A DNA stretch of 64,000 bases from Delphinus delphis (taxonomy: Eukaryota; Chordata; Mammalia; Artiodactyla; Delphinidae): the NCBI RefSeq assembly GCF_949987515.2, contig NC_082690.1, positions 101,988,400 to 102,052,399 of the forward strand. The letters run 5' to 3'. Numbering within the stretch: the first letter of the stretch is position 1; the number at the start of each line of letters is the position of its first letter. The notes below the pieces were generated by a model. The model worked only from the letters and a program-made list of their open reading frames with translations, was not told the DNA's origin and did no database searches. Position numbers and translations under genes: made by a program. Positions 62,101 to 64,000 of this stretch are shown piece by piece.

Positions 62101-64000
62101 TCCTAGACCAGGGCTCGAACCCGTGTCCCCTGCATTGGCAGGTGGATTCTTAACCACTGTGCCACCAGGGAAGCCCTAAATTAAATCTTTTAAAAAAAAA
62201 AAAAAGGCAGGGGAGTGACATCTTTGAGGCACTGAAAGACAAAACTGCCAGCCTAGAATTCTATACTCAGCATAAATATTTTCAAAACAAAGGCAAAATA
62301 CTTTTCAAACATAGAAAGAAAGCTAAAAGAATTCTGCACCAAAAGAGCAGCACTACAGGAATTTTTTTTTTTTTTTTTTTTTGCAGTACGTGGGCCTCTC
62401 ACTGTTGTGGCCGCTCCCATTGCGGAGCACAGCTCTGGACGCGCAGGCTCAGCAGCCATGGCTCACGGGCCCAGCCGCCCCGCGGCATGTGGGATCTTCC
62501 CGGACCGGGGCACGAACCCGTGTCCCCTGCATCGGCAGGCGGACTCTCAACCACTGCGCCACCAGGGAAGCCCAGGAAATATTAAAGAAGTCCTTCAGGC
62601 TGAAGGAAAATGAATACAAAAAATAGATAAAAACCTGGACACAAAAAGTGAAGAGCAGTTAATGGTAACTGCATGGGTAAATATATGGCTTTTTTCTTAT
62701 TATTTAAATATCTTTAAAAGATAACTGACCATGTAAACAACAATAAAAACAATGTTATTAAAGTAAAATAGTGACTAAAGCTGGGAGGGGAGAAATGGAA
62801 CATCAATTAAATTTCAGTAAAGCTGTTAAAAAATTAAAGGCTGGATAAAAATAACATCTAAAGATCCTTCCATGCAAAAGTTTCTAATGTTATATTCCAA
62901 AAACTCCTTACTCTCCTACATTCTCTACCCTTAAAAAAAAATGTGTGATAATCTCCCCATTTTGCTACGCATTTCTGTATGTGTATTTATGCTGAAAAAA
63001 AAAAAGAGGGTTTTCCTATATACCTTTCTCCTGAAACTTTACTAAAAAAAAAAAAACAAAAAACAAAGAGAGAAAGAAACAAAACATTAAAAGAATAAGG
63101 AAAAGAAATAGAAACTGTGGAAACAGTGATCAAGAGTTCATGCATCAGGGACTTCCCTGGTGGTCCAGTGGTTAGGACTCCTAGCTCCCAACGTAGGGAG
63201 CCCAGGTTCGATCCCTGGTCAGGTAACTAGATCCCACATGCTGCAACTAAAGATCCCGCACGCAGCAACGAAGATCCTGCGTGCCGCAACTAAGCCCCAG
63301 CGCAGCCAAATAAATAAATAAACATTAAAAAAAAAAGTCGTGCATCAACTGTCCAGCTCTCAAAATATTTAATTACTTAACATCAAGGAAACGGCAGAAA
63401 CTGAACAACCTCAAGGGGGGATATGAAACCTGAAACCCTGGAAAGACTCAAAAATGAGAGGCACAAACAGCTGTGAAGGTATGCTTTAGGGTGAGGCTAA
63501 AAACAGAAGGAATGGGTTAAAGTCTGTTGAAGAAACAGTCATAACCCCAAATCCCCTCTTCCACTTTAGGAGACACATGACTTGCCCCTGCTGGCCCTCA
63601 CAAAGAAACCTGGGGAGCAGTTCTATAACTGAAGCTTACTAGGTTCGATGAGGTGGGTAAGATGCCCTGCTGACAGCTGGAGGGGTGGGGGGAGTGAATG
63701 CTTACAGGAGTAAGAGTGTAAAGAACAGAAGTAACATCTGAACAGCTGAGAGCATTAGCCTTTGGGAAGTGAAAATGAGCAGACAGAGGACTAGGGCACC
63801 TGACAGCTATTGTTCGTTAGAAGCCTTATGTTACTCTTTGACCTTTTATTCATGAATTAGTTTTAAACATGCACTTATATCATTACGATAAAAATCATTT
63901 TTAATTGGATTATCAGGCTACACATTAAAGTTCTCATTCTGTTGTGTTTGTTAGTTTATAAGTCTTTTTCTTCCTTACCTTCTTCCCATCTGGCTTCTCC
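29092..64000 (-). CDS. ATL3: ATL3, atlastin-3 (partial; ER membrane-fusion GTPase)
   Basis: Atlastin-3 is a dynamin-like GTPase that fuses endoplasmic reticulum tubules and also serves as an ER-phagy receptor. Joining minus-strand segments 63979-64000, 55842-55946, 55296-55346, 47467-47523, 46381-46473, 45224-45362, 32792-32919, 32122-32178, 30793-30864, 29971-30402 and 29092-29178 gives 413 codons plus TAG in one uninterrupted frame. Every complete intron is GT-AG. If the total is 541 residues as in human, the window covers 129-541. Visible landmarks are DTQG (143-146, G3 motif), RD (213-214, atlastin G4), the helical middle domain, a two-span membrane hairpin (about 445-490) and a 28-residue basic tail. 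Tyr192 and Pro338, the positions mutated in human HSAN1F neuropathy, are intact. The P-loop exon lies beyond the right edge. ATL3 is chosen over ATL1/ATL2 by the C-terminal tail and by the PLAAT3 neighbour. Confidence 0.96.
29179..29970 (-). other. ATL3 intron, residues 513/514
   Basis: 792 bases, no repeat family recognised. Retention would add VSGASGAG after the exon and stop. Confidence 0.8.
29971..30402 (-). CDS. ATL3: ATL3 exon, residues 370-513 (end of middle domain and membrane hairpin)
   Basis: 432 bases in phase 0, acceptor ATTCTTTTTAG, donor GTAAGT. It begins [17 protein letters not shown], covers the last middle-domain helices, then two hydrophobic spans at about 445-465 and 468-490 that form the ER membrane hairpin, and ends AAYVLEQ in the cytosolic amphipathic tail. 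Residue 505 is Ser (AIDSGAAY) where I recall Phe in human. The largest coding exon in the window. Confidence 0.97.
30403..30792 (-). other. ATL3 intron, residues 369/370
   Basis: 390 bases with GTAGGT donor and TTTTTAG acceptor; nothing else seen. Confidence 0.85.
30793..30864 (-). CDS. ATL3: ATL3 exon, residues 346-369
   Basis: 72 bases in phase 0, acceptor TTCTTAAAAG, donor GTAGGT. It encodes an alanine-rich helix of the middle domain, [15 protein letters not shown] and on to YYNNMEE. Confidence 0.95.
30865..32121 (-). other. ATL3 intron, residues 345/346
   Basis: Holds one long-form SINE (31239-31640) with an extended AAATA tail; the remainder looks unique. Confidence 0.85.
31239..31640 (+). 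mobile_element. Cetacean SINE, long form with extended tail
   Basis: Body complete; the AAATA/AAAGA tail is about 75 bases, longer than in other copies. Confidence 0.9.
32122..32178 (-). CDS. ATL3: ATL3 exon, residues 327-345 (contains Pro338)
   Basis: 57 bases in phase 0, acceptor ATATTCTAAG, donor GTAAGC. It encodes [19 protein letters not shown]. Pro338, mutated to Arg in human HSAN1F, is intact. Confidence 0.95.
32179..32791 (-). other. ATL3 intron, residues 326/327
   Basis: 613 bases; no element recognised. Confidence 0.8.
32792..32919 (-). CDS. ATL3: ATL3 exon, residues 284-326
   Basis: 128 bases; the first two complete the Asp codon split from the exon at 45224. Acceptor GTGAACAG, donor GTAAAT. 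It encodes (D)[19 protein letters not shown] onward to GLLEYFK, the start of the three-helix middle domain. Gly287 of human is Ser here and Pro-Ser-Lys reads Pro-Ala-Asn (human recalled). Confidence 0.95.
33385..33591 (-). mobile_element. Cetacean SINE, short form
   Basis: Inverted with a GTTT-repeat tail; duplication CCACGTGCTTTATTTT on both sides. Confidence 0.92.
34461..34820 (-). mobile_element. Cetacean SINE, long form with internal expansion
   Basis: Duplication TATCTTGCAG at both ends. Near 34565-34630 a 'ggtgcaca.tg' unit is repeated about four times, not seen in other copies. Confidence 0.9.
35230..36330 (+). repeat. L1 fragment, interrupted by a SINE
   Basis: Has 'tatgctgtttacaagagac' and 'gctggaatagccatattaat', L1 ORF2-region phrases. 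Confidence 0.6.
35519..35728 (-). mobile_element. Cetacean SINE, short form
   Basis: Inverted, inside the L1 fragment at 35230-36330; no exact duplication seen. Confidence 0.9.
36332..36540 (+). mobile_element. Cetacean SINE, short form
   Basis: Head, body and an A-rich tail are intact; no clean duplication found. Confidence 0.9.
36800..38700 (+). repeat. L1 ORF2 3' part and 3' end, interrupted by a SINE
   Basis: 'atgcaattccaatcaaaa', 'attggcatctaggtacaaaa' and 'ttcatagcagcattgtcgta' are diverged L1 phrases. All frames are broken. Confidence 0.7.
37552..37919 (-). mobile_element. Cetacean SINE, long form
   Basis: Inverted, inside the L1; duplication AAGGCTCATATCTT. Confidence 0.92.
38690..38915 (+). 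mobile_element. hAT-Charlie-type DNA transposon remnant
   Basis: Contains 'agttttgttggaatacaacc' and ends 'aaaaagtttgccaattct'. Confidence 0.65.
39030..39500 (-). repeat. Old L1-type fragment
   Basis: AT-rich, with 'atttgttcatcagctgattt', resembling inverted L1 3' region. Weak. Confidence 0.4.
39690..39990 (+). repeat. L1 ORF2 fragment
   Basis: 'caaatagtgttgagacaaat' and the following bases are L1-like; about 300 bases. Confidence 0.6.
40641..40840 (-). mobile_element. Cetacean SINE, short form
   Basis: Duplication CAGAATGTAGTTCTT; a three-base ATC duplication lies in the head (CATCATCGGC). Confidence 0.92.
41345..41612 (-). mobile_element. tRNA-derived SINE, older form
   Basis: Inverted, diverged; ends 'gtaccgccagggaagtccc'. 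Confidence 0.85.
41690..42320 (-). repeat. Inverted L1 3'-region fragment
   Basis: 'tgggttgtttccaattattc' and 'taataatgccacag' are the reverse complement of L1 phrases. Confidence 0.6.
42361..42789 (+). mobile_element. Solitary MaLR-type LTR
   Basis: The 'ggaatctcagaatgggacct' and 'gtcctaagaaactaatac' phrases suit an old ERVL-MaLR solo LTR. No retroviral genes are present. Confidence 0.6.
42931..43277 (+). mobile_element. Cetacean SINE, long form
   Basis: Duplication AGAACGTTCTG / AGAATGTTCTG; the A box has one change (TGGCTCAGTGG). Confidence 0.9.
43437..43633 (+). mobile_element. tRNA-derived SINE, older form
   Basis: Followed by an A tail and a duplication GAATTCCACTGG. Confidence 0.88.
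44080..44255 (+). repeat. MIR fragment
   Basis: 'ccactacttactagctgagt' and 'caagttacttaactttccta'. Confidence 0.7.
44262..44578 (+). mobile_element. Solitary MaLR-type LTR (MST/MLT1-like)
   Basis: 'catatggttgaaatcctaac', 'ggtggggcctttgggaggtg' and 'attaggtcacgaaggtg' are classic for this LTR family. No internal retroviral region. Confidence 0.85.
45224..45362 (-). CDS. ATL3: ATL3 exon, residues 238-283 plus one base
   Basis: 139 bases from a TTTTTTGGCAG acceptor to a GTGTGT donor, leaving one G for a split Asp codon. It encodes [20 protein letters not shown] onward and ends DFDGKLK. It closes the GTPase domain and leads into the linker. Confidence 0.95.
45363..46380 (-). other. ATL3 intron, residues 237/238
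   Basis: About a third is one inverted long-form SINE (45687-46067). The rest is unassigned. Confidence 0.85.
45687..46067 (-). mobile_element. Cetacean SINE, long form
   Basis: Inverted, with an ATTT-rich tail; right edge 'ccaccagggaatcc'. Confidence 0.9.
46381..46473 (-). CDS. ATL3: ATL3 exon, residues 207-237 (G4 RD motif)
   Basis: 93 bases in phase 0, from a TTTCTAAACAG acceptor to a GTAAGT donor. The product starts [15 protein letters not shown]; Arg213-Asp214 is the RD pair that atlastins and GBPs use in place of the usual NKxD for guanine recognition. Asn (NYGL), Ser and Glu replace human Ser, Ala and Asp further on (human recalled). Confidence 0.95.
46903..47115 (-). mobile_element. 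Cetacean SINE, short form
   Basis: Duplication TACTATGCATTCTT on both sides. Confidence 0.92.
47153..47421 (-). mobile_element. hAT-Charlie-type DNA transposon with both ends
   Basis: Terminal inverted repeats 'caggggtcagcaaact' and 'agtttgctcatctctg' are visible; internal 'ttccaataaaacttc' matches the other copies in reverse orientation. No transposase. Confidence 0.8.
47467..47523 (-). CDS. ATL3: ATL3 exon, residues 188-206 (contains Tyr192)
   Basis: 57 bases in phase 0, from a TTTTTTAAAG acceptor to a GTAGAG donor. It encodes [19 protein letters not shown]. Tyr192, mutated to Cys in human HSAN1F, is the normal Tyr here. Confidence 0.95.
47690..48380 (+). repeat. L2-like LINE fragment
   Basis: 'aaaaccctccaacctcattc', 'tccttctcaatgaagcctc' and a tail 'ggcaaggacgtttgtctg'. 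Confidence 0.6.
49350..49460 (+). repeat. CT-rich low-complexity tract
   Basis: Almost all C and T on this strand; could form triplex DNA. Confidence 0.85.
49960..51590 (+). repeat. L1 ORF2 3' part and 3' region, interrupted by a SINE
   Basis: 'cttcaataaatggtgttgag', 'ccatatgatccagcaatcca' and 'caatggaagaatagataaga' identify L1. A Tigger-like end lies at about 51455-51485. Confidence 0.8.
50119..50325 (+). mobile_element. Cetacean SINE, short form
   Basis: Inserted in the L1 above; duplication AACAGTACAGTACTG / AACAGTGCAGTACTG. Confidence 0.92.
51593..51870 (+). mobile_element. tRNA-derived SINE, older form
   Basis: Body made of 'gccacaactaag' units and a CAAATAAA tail. Confidence 0.88.
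52479..52834 (+). mobile_element. Cetacean SINE, long form
   Basis: Duplication AAAAAAGTAC on both sides. Confidence 0.9.
53163..53425 (+). mobile_element. tRNA-derived SINE, older form
   Basis: The 'catgctgcaactaaagatc' unit is repeated in the body. Confidence 0.88.
53982..54254 (+). mobile_element. tRNA-derived SINE, older form
   Basis: Duplication AAATTCTCCCTCG / AAATTTCTCCCTCG; a second SINE follows directly after the right copy. Confidence 0.88.
54271..54562 (+). mobile_element. Cetacean SINE, long form, shorter-body variant
   Basis: Lacks one 'gcctgcactctagagcc' block found in other long copies. It serves as a comparison for the interrupted SINE at 61443. Confidence 0.9.
54700..55250 (+). 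repeat. L2-like LINE fragment
   Basis: 'attgcaatagctccataacc' and 'ctaaggccttccctgaccac' are L2 3'-region phrases. Confidence 0.65.
55296..55346 (-). CDS. ATL3: ATL3 exon, residues 171-187
   Basis: 51 bases in phase 0, from a TTTTCTAG acceptor to a GTATAT donor. It encodes [17 protein letters not shown], part of the GTPase domain. Too short to be found by reading-frame length. Confidence 0.95.
55347..55841 (-). other. ATL3 intron, residues 170/171
   Basis: 495 bases, AT-rich, no repeat family recognised. Confidence 0.85.
55842..55946 (-). CDS. ATL3: ATL3 exon, residues 136-170 (G3 motif)
   Basis: 105 bases in phase 0 after a TTTTTTCCATAG acceptor, ending at GTAAGA. It encodes [15 protein letters not shown] onward; DTQG is the nucleotide-binding G3 motif that contacts the gamma phosphate and magnesium in atlastins. 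It ends SSVQ. Confidence 0.95.
56084..56165 (+). mobile_element. Tigger-like DNA transposon end
   Basis: 'cagttgacccttgaacaaca' is a common terminal sequence of Tigger-group elements; only one end is clear. Confidence 0.6.
57289..57631 (+). mobile_element. Cetacean SINE, long form
   Basis: Duplication ACTAATCATGG on both sides; A box altered (TGGAACAGTGG). Confidence 0.9.
57640..59700 (+). repeat. Diverged L1 fragments
   Basis: 'cctacctcacatcatataca' and 'atggcagtttctcacaaaac' belong to L1 ORF2. At least two pieces with a gap near 58370-58850. Confidence 0.65.
59980..60187 (+). mobile_element. Cetacean SINE, short form
   Basis: Long duplication AAATTAAGAAAGCATCT on both sides. Confidence 0.92.
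60210..60445 (+). repeat. L1 3' end
   Basis: 'tactgtttagcacaggaaac' and 'acaacattgtaaagcaact'. Confidence 0.75.
61051..61258 (+). mobile_element. Cetacean SINE, short form
   Basis: Duplication GGGTTAGAGGG at both ends. Confidence 0.92.
61443..61895 (+). mobile_element. Cetacean SINE, long form, split by an ATL3 fragment
   Basis: Head and start of body at 61443-61556, remainder at 61715-61895. Compared with the copy at 54271, nothing is missing at the break: '..gagcca' is followed 158 bases later by 'caactactgag..'. The A box has one change (TGGCACAGTGG). Confidence 0.9.
61557..61714 (-). pseudogene. ATL3 coding fragment (about residues 26-77) inserted in a SINE
   Basis: On the minus strand this 158-bp block reads, in one frame, PVQVVLV, a TAG stop, [19 protein letters not shown], then [20 protein letters not shown] and KFFFL. 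This matches human ATL3 residues about 26-77 (recalled), including the P-loop, with the P-loop GKS changed to GKF and a Gln codon changed to TAG. It cannot be the working exon: it lies 3' of the exon ending at 63979 although its residues come first, it has no splice sites of its own, and SINE sequence abuts both ends. It has no A tail and no clear flanking duplication. VVLV, KDQH and LASILLQ favour ATL3 over ATL1 and ATL2. It seems to be an internal piece of exon 2 copied into the intron of its own gene. Confidence 0.88.
61908..62178 (-). mobile_element. Cetacean SINE, long form, inserted in the tail of the previous SINE
   Basis: Inverted; duplication TAAATTAAATCTTTT at both ends, so it arrived after the SINE at 61443. 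Confidence 0.9.
62205..62760 (+). repeat. L1-type fragment, interrupted by a SINE
   Basis: 'cctagaattctatactcagc' and 'aagtccttcaggctgaagga' on either side of the SINE. Confidence 0.65.
62360..62573 (-). mobile_element. Cetacean SINE, short form
   Basis: Duplication CAGGAAAT/CAGGAATT. A two-base gap lies in the body near 'cacagctctgg'. Confidence 0.9.
63148..63338 (+). mobile_element. tRNA-derived SINE, older form
   Basis: Near-duplication TCATGCATCA / TCGTGCATCA. Confidence 0.88.
63979..64000 (-). CDS. ATL3: ATL3 exon, 3' end only (residues 129-135)
   Basis: The last 22 bases of the window encode EKPDGKK on the minus strand and end at a GTAAGG donor. The human protein reads EKPGGKK here (recalled), so Gly is replaced by Asp. 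This is probably exon 3 of 13. Its start is outside the window. Confidence 0.88.

Larger units (their letters stand above)
55947..63978 (-). other. ATL3 8-kb intron, residues 135/136
   Basis: Holds a Tigger-like fragment near 56084, SINEs, L1 pieces (57640-59700, 60210-60440, 62205-62760) and the ATL3 exon fragment at 61557. Unassigned: about 56170-57280, 60445-61045 and 62770-63140, plus 63340-63970. Confidence 0.85.

Noticed and set aside
350..62580. Repeated SINE heads as tRNA genes
   Set aside because: A and B boxes are present, but the sequences do not fold as full tRNAs and sit at the heads of SINEs with A tails.
9757..62613. Recurring 60-180 residue frames containing [30 protein letters not shown] or similar
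   Set aside because: All lie in cetacean SINEs on one strand or the other. The frames are by-products of the GC-rich SINE body and recur in unrelated places; none has gene context.
1..64000. A bacterial-type system such as CRISPR or an operon
   Set aside because: Spliced mammalian genes and cetacean SINEs fill the window; dispersed SINEs are not a regular repeat-spacer array.

Overview
The window is mammalian nuclear DNA, almost certainly from a whale or dolphin. It holds many copies of the tRNA-derived cetacean SINE (CHR type), recognisable by a 5' head reading about 'cttccctggtggcgcagtgg', an RNA polymerase III A box and B box, a family-specific body, an A-rich tail and target-site duplications (TSDs). 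It also holds artiodactyl-type L1 3' ends, older MIR, L2, hAT and Tigger pieces and two MaLR-type LTRs. Low coding density and GT-AG introns fit.

Two genes are present, both on the minus strand and in the order known from the human 11q13 locus. (1) PLAAT3 (PLA2G16/HRASLS3), a small phospholipase/acyltransferase: the first coding exon (about 20.2 kb) and the next (4.63-4.73 kb) are inside, separated by a 15.5 kb intron. The remaining exons, with the catalytic cysteine, lie off the left edge. A CpG-rich stretch at about 20.4-21.06 kb is the likely promoter. (2) ATL3 (atlastin-3), a membrane-fusing GTPase of the endoplasmic reticulum: the 3' end of one exon and ten further exons can be placed with exact splice sites from 64.0 kb down to the stop codon at 29.09 kb. 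They encode 413 residues, matching residues 129-541 of the 541-residue human protein (recalled) with no indel. A region without recognisable transposable elements from 29.09 to about 24.73 kb, ending in an AATAAA signal, is probably its long 3' UTR. The 5' exons with the P-loop lie off the right edge.

Layout: 0-4.6 kb, downstream PLAAT3 intron; 4.6-20.2 kb, PLAAT3 exon and long repeat-filled intron; 20.2-21.1 kb, PLAAT3 5' end; 21.1-24.7 kb, short intergenic gap; 24.7-29.1 kb, ATL3 3' UTR; 29.1-64 kb, ATL3 coding exons in introns dense with SINEs and L1 pieces.

The most unusual item is at 61,557-61,714. About 158 bp of ATL3 coding sequence (roughly residues 26-77, including the P-loop) sits cleanly inside a SINE, within the ATL3 intron between residues 135 and 136. 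It is out of exon order and carries an in-frame stop. It has no poly-A tail and no clear TSD, so it looks like a templated DNA-repair patch, not a processed pseudogene. I found no new multi-gene system; the other findings concern transposon structure and gene-model details.
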